Assembly (NCBI RefSeq): GCF_047730065.1
Contig: NZ_CP159829.1
Location: forward strand, 1,922,001 to 1,986,000
Origin: Njordibacter sp028825405
Lineage (GTDB): Bacteria; Pseudomonadota; Gammaproteobacteria; Pseudomonadales; Balneatricaceae
Direction: 5' to 3'
DNA length: 64,000 nt
The notes beneath the pieces are model-generated. The model did not search any database, was not told the origin of the DNA, and saw nothing but the letters and a program-made list of their open reading frames with translations. Every line of letters begins with the position of its first letter. The first letter of the stretch is position 1. Made by a program: the position numbers and the translations under genes. Positions 33,149 to 42,835 of this stretch are shown piece after piece.

Positions 33149-34147
33149 TTAGCCGATAACGGCGAGTAAACGAATTTTGGTGTCTGCGTCAGCAAATGAT
33201 GCTTGCATAGCCATGCGAGAAATGTCTCTCAATTGCTCTAAATCTAAACCAAAGTCCTTAGCACCCGATTGATATTCGCTACCGACCGTAGTGGCAAAAA
33301 ATGGGGCATCATCCGCATTAAGACTGATACTAATACCGGCTTTTAAAATACTGTTGAGAGGATGACTAGCAAGGTCTGGGTATACCGACAAAGCAATATT
33401 ACTGCCCGGGCATACTTCTAAAGCAATGCCCCGTTTGGCTAGTTCTGTCATTAGGTCAGGGTCTTCAATACTTCGTACACCATGCCCTATGCGGGTCACC
33501 GGCAGGTTATTAATCGCATCCCATACACTTTCTGGGCCTAATATTTCTCCTGCATGGGTAGTACAAGCCAATCCAGCCGCAGAGGCTATATTAAAAGCTG
33601 GAGCAAAGTCAGCTTGAGTGAACATCGATTCGTTGCCCCCCATGCCAAAACCAACAATATAAGGGTGTAGATGTTCAACTAAATGCTGTGCCACTTTAAG
33701 GGCTTGATCGGGGCCAAGATGGCGGATACAAGACACAATTAGGCGACCTACAATACCAAAGTCACACTCAGCATCGTTGATACCCTCAACACAGCCAGAC
33801 AACATATCGTCATAGCTCATGCCCACCGCAGCAGCATGATCAGGAGAAATGAAGGTTTCAGCGTAAATGGTGCCCTCTGCCGCACATTGTTGTAAATAGG
33901 TATACATAATGTCACGGTAGTCTTGCGGCTTACGCAGGCAAAAACTAGCTGCGTCGTAAGCTTGTAAGAATTCAGCAAAATTATTCCACGCAAACTCATT
34001 ATCTGAGGTAAACAAACCCTCTTTTAAGCTAATGTTATTGCGCGCTGCAATGGCCCGAACTAGATCAGGCTGAATACAACCCTCAAGGTGGCTATGCAAT
34101 TCTACTTTGGGTAGTTTTTGAATTTGGGTCGCTAATAATTCAGACAT
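33149..34147 (-). CDS. add: Adenosine deaminase
   Basis: 332 aa amidohydrolase-fold zinc enzyme converting adenosine or deoxyadenosine to (deoxy)inosine. Metal and catalytic residues are visible in VELHSHLEGCI (HxH), TTHAGE, RIGHGVRSI and SLNADDAPFF (Asp-Asp). The last motif has Ala where Pro is usual. It feeds the purine nucleoside phosphorylase encoded in the same run and sits 24 bp downstream of deoB. An adenine-deaminase-like specificity is a lesser possibility. Confidence 0.9.
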   Translation of the reverse strand: MSELLATQIQKLPKVELHSHLEGCIQPDLVRAIAARNNISLKEGLFTSDNEFAWNNFAEFLQAYDAASFCLRKPQDYRDIMYTYLQQCAAEGTIYAETFISPDHAAAVGMSYDDMLSGCVEGINDAECDFGIVGRLIVSCIRHLGPDQALKVAQHLVEHLHPYIVGFGMGGNESMFTQADFAPAFNIASAAGLACTTHAGEILGPESVWDAINNLPVTRIGHGVRSIEDPDLMTELAKRGIALEVCPGSNIALSVYPDLASHPLNSILKAGISISLNADDAPFFATTVGSEYQSGAKDFGLDLEQLRDISRMAMQASFADADTKIRLLAVIG

Positions 34148-34171
34148 GAAATACTCATTTAACTGTAACCA

Positions 34172-35401
34172 CTAATTGAGTTGGCAACCAATGCCATAAT
34201 TGAGGGATACAAGACCTAAATGGGATGCCACCGTTTGCCCCATATCAGCAAAAGTGGTTCTTTCGCCGAGGTCAAAAGCTTGCACGGGTAGGCCGCAGTG
34301 GTGCCCATAAAAAACCACAGGCACATGTTCACGAGTATGATCTGAACCCGGCCAGGTTGGGTCACAGCCATGATCTGCACTGAGCAACACTAAATCTTGT
34401 GGCTCTAATTGTGCTTCTATTTGAGGTAATCTAGCATCAAATTCTTCAAGGGCATTGGCATAACCAGCAACATCCCTGCGATGGCCATACTTACTATCAA
34501 AATCCACTAGATTAACAAACAATAAACCCTCTTTTACCTGCTTCATTTGGTCTAATAGCTGATCTACTAGACCCATATTATCATCTGCTTTGACGGTATA
34601 ATTAACACCTTTATGCGCAAAGATATCACCCACCTTACCCACCGAAACTACACAGCCGTTTTGGTCTTGAATGTGATCGAGTAAAGTCCGGCCCATAGGG
34701 GGTGTGGTTAAATCTCTTCGGTTAGCTGTGCGTTCAAAATCAGCGTTGCATGTGCCCTTAAAAGGTCGGGCAATAACCCGAGCAACATTGAGTGGGTCAA
34801 CCAATTTTTTGGCCACTTCGCACAAATCATAAAGCCGCTCTAGGCCAAAAGTTTCTTCATGGGCAGCTATTTGAAACACTGAGTCGGCCGAGGTATAACA
34901 AATAGGAAAGCCGGTGCGCAAATGTTGTTCACCATATTCAGCCAAGATGTCGGTGCCAGAGCCATGTTTATTCGCCAGAGTGCCTTGGATTTGGCCTTGG
35001 ACCAACAAATCTTGCATCAGTTGAGTTGGAAAACAATCCTCTTGTTGAGGAAAGGTCCCCCAATTAAAGGGCACGGGCAGACCACATATTTCCCAATGAC
35101 CACTAGGGGTGTCTTTACCGCTGCTGACTTCCACCGCGTGCCCATAAGCACCCTGCACATTCAGGTGTGTTGCTAGGGGTAGTTTATGCTTGCGACTGCC
35201 CACTGCAGCTGCGCCCAGACCCCAGCGTAAAAGATTGGGAATTTTAAGGGGCCCGTGGCGTTGTGTATTATTGGCTAAACCAGCCTCACACGCCTCGACA
35301 ATATGACCAAAAGTATCTGCATTTTGGTCACCATACTTATGCGCATCTGCACTAGCACCAAGGCCTAATGAATCTAAAATTATAATAATGGCTCTGTTCA
35401 T
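34172..35401 (-). CDS. deoB: Phosphopentomutase
   Basis: 409 aa alkaline-phosphatase-superfamily enzyme that moves phosphate between C1 and C5 of (deoxy)ribose. N-terminal IIIILDSLGLGASADAHKYGD with the metal Asp, SGKDTPSGHWEICG with the phosphorylated Thr, and C-terminal LLSADHGCDPTWPGSDHTREHVPV with the metal His/Asp cluster. The ATG at 35401 is chosen because GAGAT lies just upstream and the conserved region begins at once; a longer frame starts at 35440. It links the phosphorylases to DeoC. Confidence 0.94.
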   Translation of the reverse strand: MNRAIIIILDSLGLGASADAHKYGDQNADTFGHIVEACEAGLANNTQRHGPLKIPNLLRWGLGAAAVGSRKHKLPLATHLNVQGAYGHAVEVSSGKDTPSGHWEICGLPVPFNWGTFPQQEDCFPTQLMQDLLVQGQIQGTLANKHGSGTDILAEYGEQHLRTGFPICYTSADSVFQIAAHEETFGLERLYDLCEVAKKLVDPLNVARVIARPFKGTCNADFERTANRRDLTTPPMGRTLLDHIQDQNGCVVSVGKVGDIFAHKGVNYTVKADDNMGLVDQLLDQMKQVKEGLLFVNLVDFDSKYGHRRDVAGYANALEEFDARLPQIEAQLEPQDLVLLSADHGCDPTWPGSDHTREHVPVVFYGHHCGLPVQAFDLGERTTFADMGQTVASHLGLVSLNYGIGCQLN

Positions 35402-35451
35402 AGTTTTATCTCTATCGTTTAGCACCACACCAGCAAGCACTCAATTAATGG

Positions 35452-36786
35452 CTAGGCTTGATAGATCTCTTTCACAAGTGGTTCTAACCTGGAGGCATCA
35501 GGTGCCAGTTGGATTAAATTAACAAGCTCTTGGTTAATTAAAGCGAGTTGGTTATCGTTGCGTACATGGGCTACCGCCAGAGGTTGACCCTGCTCAATGT
35601 AATCCCCAATTTGTGCCATACCACTGAGTCCAACAGCGTAATCAATGGCATCATCTGCTTTGCTGCGCCCTGCTTTGAGGGTCACTAATGACAAGCCTAT
35701 AGCGCGCACATCCATGGCACATACATAACCCGAACGAGACGCCAAAATAGGTTTCACAATAGGGGCTTGGGGTAGGTAATGCTGGGGCTTTTCCAGTAAA
35801 TCTGTGGGGCCGCCAAGGCCTGCCACCATACGCGCAAACACCTGTGCTGCCCTACCTTGATTTAGTGCTGCTAAGGCTTTATCTTTGGCATCATTTAAGT
35901 TGTCAGCTACGCCACTAAGATCGAGCATATGCGCTGCTAATTCAAGCGTAAGATCCACTAGACGCTCATCTGCTTGGGCTGGATTAAGTAAAAACTCGAT
36001 ACATTCCGCCATCTCTACGGCATTACCCACAGAGCGGCCTAACACCTGATTCATATCAGTAATTAAGCATCTTGTCGGCACGCCTGCTCCAGTAGCCACT
36101 TGTGAGATACTCTGACTTAATACTTGGGCCATACTCATTTCTGCTGCAAAAGCACCATTGCCTGTTTTCACGTCCATAACTAACGCATCTAAGCTCGCAG
36201 CCAGCTTTTTAGACAAAATGGACGCCGTAATTAAGTCAATGGACTCTACGGTCGCAGTGACATCTCGGGTCGCATAAAGGCGCTGGTCAGCGGGCGCTAG
36301 TTCAGCAGTCTGTCCAATAATGGCGCAACCTACTTGTTTTACTAAAGACTTAAACGACTGTTCATCGGGATGAGCATCGTATCCGGGAATACTGTCAAAT
36401 TTATCCAGTGTACCCCCAGTGTGGCCTAAACCACGGCCAGAAATCATAGGTACATAGGCACCACACGCAGCAACAATGGGCCCCAACATCAAACTCACTT
36501 TGTCGCCTACTCCACCCGTGGAATGTTTATCAACAACGGGTCCATTGAGATCCATGTTTTGCCAATTTAACACTTTACCCGAGCACATCATTTGTTGCGT
36601 CAAGGTAATGCGTTCTGGCATGGTCATGCCCCGCTGAAATACGGCCATTGCAAAAGCGCCTAACTGAGCATCACTTAATTGCCCACTGGTGATGCCCTGC
36701 ACCATAAAAGTAATCTCAGCATCGCTAAGTACCAGTCCATCACGCTTTTTTCGGATTAACTCCTGTGGCAAATAAGTCATGGTCAT
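35452..36786 (-). CDS. deoA: Thymidine phosphorylase
   Basis: 444 aa. N-terminal alpha domain with LIRKKRDGLVLSDAEI, the phosphate-binding KHSTGGVGDKVS and GLGHTGGTLDK, and DVKTGNGAF. It cleaves thymidine or deoxyuridine to base and deoxyribose-1-phosphate. The start overlaps the purine nucleoside phosphorylase stop (ATGA), so translation is coupled. Confidence 0.95.
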   Translation of the reverse strand: MTMTYLPQELIRKKRDGLVLSDAEITFMVQGITSGQLSDAQLGAFAMAVFQRGMTMPERITLTQQMMCSGKVLNWQNMDLNGPVVDKHSTGGVGDKVSLMLGPIVAACGAYVPMISGRGLGHTGGTLDKFDSIPGYDAHPDEQSFKSLVKQVGCAIIGQTAELAPADQRLYATRDVTATVESIDLITASILSKKLAASLDALVMDVKTGNGAFAAEMSMAQVLSQSISQVATGAGVPTRCLITDMNQVLGRSVGNAVEMAECIEFLLNPAQADERLVDLTLELAAHMLDLSGVADNLNDAKDKALAALNQGRAAQVFARMVAGLGGPTDLLEKPQHYLPQAPIVKPILASRSGYVCAMDVRAIGLSLVTLKAGRSKADDAIDYAVGLSGMAQIGDYIEQGQPLAVAHVRNDNQLALINQELVNLIQLAPDASRLEPLVKEIYQA

Positions 36787-37598
36787 AAAGGTGCCTTATA
36801 GGTTTCTAAAAAAGCCTTCAGCAAACCCTCAACGCCATTAGTAGCCAATTTGGCATACGCCATGGTTTGCTCATGGCTCAATGGAGTTGGGCTCATGCCA
36901 GCCGCATAATTGGTAATAATTGATAAGGCACACAAAGGTAAGCCTTGATGACGGGCTAAAATAACTTCTGGCACGGTAGACATACCTACAGCTTGGGCAC
37001 CCAGCACCTTAAGGGCCCGAATTTCTGCGGGTGTTTCAAAATGAGGGCCACACATCCAAGCATAAACGCCTTCGTGTAAGGTCACATTACTTGCTTTGGC
37101 TGCGCTGCGCATAGCCTCATTCATGCTAGGGTGGTATGCCTGAGTCATATCCACAAACCTCTGATTACCTTGGGCACCAAACAAGGGTGATACACCGGTC
37201 ATATTCATATGATCTGTGATGAGCATCACGCTACCAGGCCCTGCTTCAGTGACCAAACTACCTGCAGCGTTAGTGAGAATGAGGGCTTCACAACCAATGG
37301 CTTTGAGAGTTTGAATGGCAACAGCCATGACATCAGCTTGGCCCTGTTCATAATAGTGTGCTCGGCCTTGCAATACTGCAACCCTTGCAGTCCCTATCTG
37401 GCCCAAGACTAAACGTCCTGCGTGGCCACCCACTCCTGCTTGAGGAAAACCCGGTAAATCATCAAAACTAATACTGGCGATAGCATCAATTTGATCAGCA
37501 AACGAACCTAAGCCAGAACCCAGCACCATACCTACTTGAGGCATAAAACCTTTTGCTGCTTGATTAATCACGACTAAACAGGCATTTACCTGACTCAT
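36783..37598 (-). CDS. Purine nucleoside phosphorylase (trimeric, PunA/XapA type)
   Basis: 271 aa. GMVLGSGLGSFAD near the N-terminus (phosphate loop), GRAHYYEQGQ, ILTNAAGSL, CGPHFETPAEIRAL and VGMSTVPEVILARH are typical of low-molecular-mass PNPs. The ATG at 37598 is chosen because it overlaps the cdd stop as ATGA; the open frame extends upstream into cdd. It splits (deoxy)inosine and guanosine made available by Add and the transporter. Confidence 0.93.
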   Translation of the reverse strand: MSQVNACLVVINQAAKGFMPQVGMVLGSGLGSFADQIDAIASISFDDLPGFPQAGVGGHAGRLVLGQIGTARVAVLQGRAHYYEQGQADVMAVAIQTLKAIGCEALILTNAAGSLVTEAGPGSVMLITDHMNMTGVSPLFGAQGNQRFVDMTQAYHPSMNEAMRSAAKASNVTLHEGVYAWMCGPHFETPAEIRALKVLGAQAVGMSTVPEVILARHQGLPLCALSIITNYAAGMSPTPLSHEQTMAYAKLATNGVEGLLKAFLETYKAPL

Positions 37599-38008
37599 AA
37601 TAACCATTCCGGACCAAATGCGTGGGGTAATAATTCTGCGAGGGTCAAACGTCGCTGTACACCTGCTGGAGAGCACAAAATGACAGGAGTATTGTTGTCA
37701 GCAAATTCCCGAATACGCTGCCGGCAACCACCACAAGGCGTAGCACCTTGATCATCTTGGCTTATAATATATATTTCTTGAATGCGTTTATGGCCTGCCA
37801 TAACCATAGCAGCAATAGCAGCTGTTTCTGCACAATTACCCTCAGGGTAACTGGCATTTTCAACATTACAGCCAGCAAAAGTTTGACCATCTTCGGTCAC
37901 TATTAAAGCACCGACAGGATAATCTGAGTAAGGGGAGTAGGCCTTATCCATAGCTCGCTTTACAGCATCTAGACAATCAGTTTCAATAGTTGATTTAGAC
38001 ATAGTCAT
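37595..38008 (-). CDS. cdd: Cytidine deaminase
   Basis: 137 aa homotetrameric type. Zinc site CNVENASYPEGNCAETAA (catalytic Glu) and PCGGCRQRI. It converts (deoxy)cytidine to (deoxy)uridine for phosphorolysis. The start overlaps the upstream permease stop by ATGA. Confidence 0.95.
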   Translation of the reverse strand: MTMSKSTIETDCLDAVKRAMDKAYSPYSDYPVGALIVTEDGQTFAGCNVENASYPEGNCAETAAIAAMVMAGHKRIQEIYIISQDDQGATPCGGCRQRIREFADNNTPVILCSPAGVQRRLTLAELLPHAFGPEWLL

Positions 38009-38979
38009 CGTTCCTTAACGTAGGCCTTACCGGCGGCTTTCGGGGGTATAGCACGGCCAATAAAACCAGCCAACAGAATTACTGTGAGTAAGTATGGAGT
38101 GGCCTCAATAAATTGCACTGGAATCTCTCCAATACCAGAAATCACTACACCCTGAAGGCGCACAGCTAAGGCATCTAAGAAACCAAACAGTAAACACGCC
38201 AACATCACCGTAAGTGGACGCCACTTTCCAAAAATAAGGGCCGCTAAAGCAATATAGCCTTGGCCTGCAGTCATATCTCTGGTGAACTGAGCATTGTGAG
38301 CGGTACTCAGATAAGCGCCTGCAATACCACACAAAACACCACCAATAATAAGCGCTTTGTAGCGTAATTTAACCACTGATAAACCCGCCGTATCGACAGC
38401 TGTTGGGTTTTCACCTACGGCTCGCAGGCGCAAACCAAAGCGAGTGCGATATACCACCCACCAAACCATCGGCACCAAAGCAAAGGCCAAATAAACCAAA
38501 ATAGTATGACCGCTGATTAATTCTTTGTAGATCGGGCCCAGAACAGGAATAAAGGCCAGCTGCTCAGCAAATGGTAAAGTAATAGAAAGAAAGCGAGAAT
38601 CATTATCTAAAGCTGGCGTTAATCCAGCTTGTTGGAACCATGCCAAACCTAAAATGATTGTCAGTCCAGCTACCAGTATGTTGATGGCAACCCCACTCAC
38701 AATTTGGTCCCCGCGGTGAGTAATCGAGGCAAAACCATGCAGCATTGCTAAACTACATGAGGCAATAATAGCAGCACCCAATCCGGCCCATGGAGAACCT
38801 ACCACTGAAGCAACGCTGGCCGCTGCAAAGGCAGAGGCCAGCATCTTTCCTTCAAGTCCAATATCTACCACCCCAGAACGCTCCGCAAACAAACCTGCCA
38901 TAGCGGCCAAAACAAGTGGTGTCGACACACGTAGGGTAGCGTCAAAGGTCAACAAGATAGTTAAAAATAAATCACTCAT
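38005..38979 (-). CDS. Nucleoside ABC transporter permease (NupQ/YufQ type)
   Basis: 324 aa, about eight membrane helices, with FAERSGVVDIGLEGKMLASAFAAA near the N-terminus, TRFGLRLRAVGENPTAVDTAGL and FGKWRPL, as in BMP-dependent nucleoside importers. The ATG at 38979 forms an ATGA overlap with the previous gene's stop and is preferred over the open frame up to 39039. Confidence 0.92.
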   Translation of the reverse strand: MSDLFLTILLTFDATLRVSTPLVLAAMAGLFAERSGVVDIGLEGKMLASAFAAASVASVVGSPWAGLGAAIIASCSLAMLHGFASITHRGDQIVSGVAINILVAGLTIILGLAWFQQAGLTPALDNDSRFLSITLPFAEQLAFIPVLGPIYKELISGHTILVYLAFALVPMVWWVVYRTRFGLRLRAVGENPTAVDTAGLSVVKLRYKALIIGGVLCGIAGAYLSTAHNAQFTRDMTAGQGYIALAALIFGKWRPLTVMLACLLFGFLDALAVRLQGVVISGIGEIPVQFIEATPYLLTVILLAGFIGRAIPPKAAGKAYVKER

Positions 38980-40097
38980 ACTGCCACCCCTGATAACTCT
39001 TCCTGCTTTGGAACTGGCGCTAAGTAACGTATTAACCAAGGCCGGTACATATAATCCAAAGCCCCACAGAATAAAATTACCAATCCTTGCATTACCACTA
39101 CAATGTCACGAGAAATATTACTCATTTCAAAGGCAAGTTCGGCACCGCCTTGATATAAAGTGCCAAATAACAAAGCGGCCAAAATAATTCCTAAAGGGTG
39201 ATTACGCCCCATTAATGCCACGGCTATGCCGCCAAAGCCATACCCTAAGTGAAAGTCCATGATCAAACGGTGTTGATACCCAACGAGTTCATTAATACTC
39301 ACTAAACCGGCTAAAGCGCCAGAAAGACACATCACCACAATAATAATATGTTTAGGGTTTATGCCTGCATATAAAGCTGCAGAGCCATTCTTACCGGTGG
39401 CACGAATAGCAAAACCCCAACGGGTTTGCCATAAAAAAAACCAAACCAATACAGCACAAACTAAGGCCAAAAGAATGGATAAGTTAAGTGGTGACGCCTC
39501 AATACTGTAGCCTAAACCTGCCGCTACATCATGCACAAACGGCATCCAAGAGTTGGTAGGAAAAAGTTCACTTTGAGGTGTCATTTGCCCAGTGTCACGC
39601 AGCACATGCACCATTAGATAAACCATAAATGAGGCTGCTAAAAAATTAAACATAATGGTGGTGATAACAATATGACTACCCCGATAGGCCTGTAAATAGG
39701 CTGGAATAAGGGCCCAGAGCCCACCAAAGATCAAGGCACCGATAATACTTGCTGGGATAAACACCCATGCCCCAAGAGTAGGATCTAGCATAAGAATTGC
39801 TAAGCCAGCGCCTAAACCACCCACATAGGCTTGGCCTTCACCACCAATGTTGAATAGCCCTGCATGAAAAGCCACTGCTACGGCTAAACCAGTGAAGATA
39901 AAGTTAGTTGCATAATAAATGGTATAACCGATACCTTCCTCGTATCCAAAGGCCCCATACAAAAGCACTTCGGCCGCTTCCATAGGGTTGACATCTATGA
40001 GCCAAAAGAGCACTGCAGTGACGGCAAAAGCAGTCAGTATATTAAGTAGGGGCAATAGCAGCCGGTTTATCCAAGCAATGCGATTATCACGTTTCAT
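38976..40097 (-). CDS. Nucleoside ABC transporter permease (NupP/YufP type)
   Basis: 373 aa, about ten membrane helices. FHAGLFNIGGEGQAYVGGLGAGLAI, GLWALIPAYLQAYRGSHIVITTIMFNF and TRWGFAIRATGKNGSAALYAGIN are family hallmarks. It pairs with the next permease and the double ATPase; ATGA overlaps on both sides. Confidence 0.93.
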   Translation of the reverse strand: MKRDNRIAWINRLLLPLLNILTAFAVTAVLFWLIDVNPMEAAEVLLYGAFGYEEGIGYTIYYATNFIFTGLAVAVAFHAGLFNIGGEGQAYVGGLGAGLAILMLDPTLGAWVFIPASIIGALIFGGLWALIPAYLQAYRGSHIVITTIMFNFLAASFMVYLMVHVLRDTGQMTPQSELFPTNSWMPFVHDVAAGLGYSIEASPLNLSILLALVCAVLVWFFLWQTRWGFAIRATGKNGSAALYAGINPKHIIIVVMCLSGALAGLVSINELVGYQHRLIMDFHLGYGFGGIAVALMGRNHPLGIILAALLFGTLYQGGAELAFEMSNISRDIVVVMQGLVILFCGALDYMYRPWLIRYLAPVPKQEELSGVAV

Positions 40098-41692
40098 ACT
40101 TGAGTTTCCTGGTGCGCATTCTGCTTCACAGATGCTTGAAGGTCGTCCATGGTTTTTAAAGGATCTAATGGATCTAGGGCATTAGCCATCATCATACCCA
40201 GGGTGCGCTCATCGGCATCACAAGCATCTAAACGACCACTTATTTCACCGTCACACAAGACAATAATTCGATCACTGACCGACATGATCTCGTCTAACTC
40301 GACAGACACTAACAACACCGCTTTGCCTGCATCACGCATATCAATAATGCGTTGGTGAATAAACTCAATCGCACCAATGTCGACACCGCGAGTGGGTTGA
40401 CCAATGAGTAAGACATCGGGGTTACGTTCCATTTCCCGCGCCAAAATTAACTTTTGCTGATTACCACCAGAAAAATTAGCAGATTTCAATTGGGGGTCAG
40501 CAGGACGAACATCAAAAGCCTGCATAAGGTCTTGGCAATTGGCTTCAACCTTGCGGTCGCTAAGCCAAATACCTGAGTTGATTTTAGGGTCTGTATGATA
40601 GCCTAAGAGTGCCGATTCACTGGCGCTAAAATCAGAAATTAAACCCATACGTTGGCGATCTTCAGGCACATGAGCCAAACCCAGTTGTCTCAATCTATCT
40701 GGCGCTAAAGGGTGCTTGGCATCCATTTCACAACCTAACACTTCAATCGTGCCACTGGTCATGGGCAAGATGCCTGATAGTGCTTCCAGCAACTCAGTCT
40801 GACCGTTGCCAGACACCCCTGCCACACCCAACACTTCACCCGCACGCAGTTCAAAACTGACATCCTTCAAACGCTCAACACCTTGTTTGTCAGCTATCGT
40901 AAGGTGCTTCACCTTCATTAGTGGTGCTCTTACATTGGCTGGATTTTTATGGACCTGCAACAACACCTTGCGGCCTACCATGAGCTCAGCCAATTCTTCT
41001 CTACTGGTTTCTTTGGTGTCTCTGTGGGCTACCATCTGGCCTGCACGCATAACCGAAACTTGGTCTGTGATGGCCATAATTTCACGTAATTTGTGAGTGA
41101 TCAGCACAATGGTCACACCTTGCTTTTTAAGGGCACCAAAAATGCGGAACAGTTCTTCTGTTTCTTGTGGTGTTAAAACACCGGTTGGCTCATCCAAAAT
41201 CAGTATTTTGGCGCCTTTATAAAGTGCTTTAAGTATTTCTACACGCTGCTGTAAACCTACGGATAGAGTGTCGATAGTCGCATCTAACTTTACCTTTAAG
41301 CCATATTCATCGCCCAAGCGTGTGAGTTCTTTGCGAGCTGCTTCAAGGCCATCAGCCAACATTGCTCCACCTTCGCTGCCTAAAATCACATTTTCTAACA
41401 CTGTAAAATTTTCTACCAGCATAAAATGCTGATGTACCATGCCAATGCCTGCAGCAATGGCCTGATGGGAATCTGTAAAAGTATACGTCTTTTCTAAGAC
41501 ATCAATTTGCCCTGCATCGGCTTGATAAAAACCGTACAGAATACTCATTAGGGTAGATTTACCTGCACCGTTTTCGCCAACAATACCGTGGATATTGCCC
41601 TGTTTGACTTGTAAACATACTTTGTTATTTGCGTGCACCGCACCAAAGCGCTTATCAATGTCTTTTAATTCAATAGCAAAAGTATCAGTCAT
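40094..41692 (-). CDS. Nucleoside ABC transporter ATP-binding protein, two cassettes (NupO/YufO type)
   Basis: 532 aa with two ABC domains. Domain 1: Walker A GENGAGKST, LSVGLQQRVEI, LILDEPTGVLT. Domain 2 (from about 285): degenerate Walker A GVSGNGQTE, then FSGGNQQKLILAREM and LLIGQPTRGVD. The ATG at 41692 is preferred because the ABC domain begins there; the frame is open to 41773 but those residues are not family-like. It energises the two permeases and the BMP binding protein. Confidence 0.93.
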   Translation of the reverse strand: MTDTFAIELKDIDKRFGAVHANNKVCLQVKQGNIHGIVGENGAGKSTLMSILYGFYQADAGQIDVLEKTYTFTDSHQAIAAGIGMVHQHFMLVENFTVLENVILGSEGGAMLADGLEAARKELTRLGDEYGLKVKLDATIDTLSVGLQQRVEILKALYKGAKILILDEPTGVLTPQETEELFRIFGALKKQGVTIVLITHKLREIMAITDQVSVMRAGQMVAHRDTKETSREELAELMVGRKVLLQVHKNPANVRAPLMKVKHLTIADKQGVERLKDVSFELRAGEVLGVAGVSGNGQTELLEALSGILPMTSGTIEVLGCEMDAKHPLAPDRLRQLGLAHVPEDRQRMGLISDFSASESALLGYHTDPKINSGIWLSDRKVEANCQDLMQAFDVRPADPQLKSANFSGGNQQKLILAREMERNPDVLLIGQPTRGVDIGAIEFIHQRIIDMRDAGKAVLLVSVELDEIMSVSDRIIVLCDGEISGRLDACDADERTLGMMMANALDPLDPLKTMDDLQASVKQNAHQETQV

Positions 41693-41781
41693 AGTCGTGA
41701 GTCTTTGATTATCTGTCGAAGGACCAGAAACGCGGTTGGGAATAACGTATGTATTCCCAACCGCTTGCAACAAACTATTAA

Positions 41782-42783
41782 TTAGTAGTTACAGGTATTA
41801 TCTGACATATAGTCATGTACAGCGATATCGCCAGCGATGATAGATGCCTTAATAGCATTAACCTTGGTTTCCATATCTGCAGTGACCAAACTACGGTTGT
41901 GCTCGTCAAGAGCCCAGTCAACGCCACCTTCAGCAAGACCCATAGCAGTTACACCGGCACTCCAAGTACCATCTTTTGCATCTGCATAGCTTTTATATGC
42001 AGCGACACCAACACGCTTAACCATAGAGGTTAGCATGGTGCCAGGTTGCAGGTGGTTTTGGTTAGAGTCTACACCGATGGCAAGCTTGCCAGCATCAGCA
42101 GCAGCTTGGTAAACACCCATGCCAGTACCACCAGCGGCAGCAAAGATTACATCAGCACCCGCTTCTATTTGGCTGCGAGTTATTTCGCCTCCCTTGGATG
42201 GGTTGCCCCATGCAGCTGGGGTAGAGCCCGTCATTTTTTGAAGTACTGTAATGTTTGCATTGATATGCTTAGCACCCTGCTCATATCCACAGCCAAATCG
42301 GCTAATGAGTGGAATGTCCATACCACCCACAAAACCGATGGTGCCAGTTTCAGATTTAAGAGCCGCCAACGCACCTACTAGGAAAGAACCTTCGTGCTCT
42401 TTAAACACTACGTTCTGAACGTTAGCTTCAGGCACCACCATATCAATCAAGGTGAATTTAGTGTCTGGGTAAGCTTGAGCTGCCGCACTTAAAGCGTTAG
42501 CTGAAGAGAAACCAACGGCAACGATAGGGCTGTTGCCACGCTTTGCAAGCTTCTTAAGGCCCTGCTCTACTTGGGCTTCGTTGGTTGGCTCTACTTCACG
42601 GACACTAATACCCGTGTCCGCGGTAAACCGTTTAACGCCGTTCCACACAGCTTCGTTAAATGACTTGTCGAACTTTCCGGCTTTGTCATAAACAACGGCT
42701 GGTTTAACATCTGCTTGTGCAATAGTGGCACTTAATGCTACCGCACCTGCGGCAATGGCTATAGTGATTTTATTTAACTTCAT
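41782..42783 (-). CDS. BMP-family nucleoside-binding protein
   Basis: 333 aa periplasmic protein. Signal peptide 1-24 (ends TIAQA), then VYDKAGKFDKSFNEAVWNGVKRF, FKEHEGSFLVGALAAL, TGTIGFVGGMDIPLISRFGCGYEQGAKHIN and GVDSNQNHLQPGTMLTSMVKRV, typical of BmpA/Med-type nucleoside binders. There is no lipobox, so it is probably soluble in the periplasm. A good GGAG ribosome site precedes the start. Confidence 0.93.
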   Translation of the reverse strand: MKLNKITIAIAAGAVALSATIAQADVKPAVVYDKAGKFDKSFNEAVWNGVKRFTADTGISVREVEPTNEAQVEQGLKKLAKRGNSPIVAVGFSSANALSAAAQAYPDTKFTLIDMVVPEANVQNVVFKEHEGSFLVGALAALKSETGTIGFVGGMDIPLISRFGCGYEQGAKHINANITVLQKMTGSTPAAWGNPSKGGEITRSQIEAGADVIFAAAGGTGMGVYQAAADAGKLAIGVDSNQNHLQPGTMLTSMVKRVGVAAYKSYADAKDGTWSAGVTAMGLAEGGVDWALDEHNRSLVTADMETKVNAIKASIIAGDIAVHDYMSDNTCNY

Positions 42784-42835
42784 TAGGTTCTCCTAGTTTT
42801 ACATAAATCGGCTTGAGCCGTTTTCTTCTTTTAAA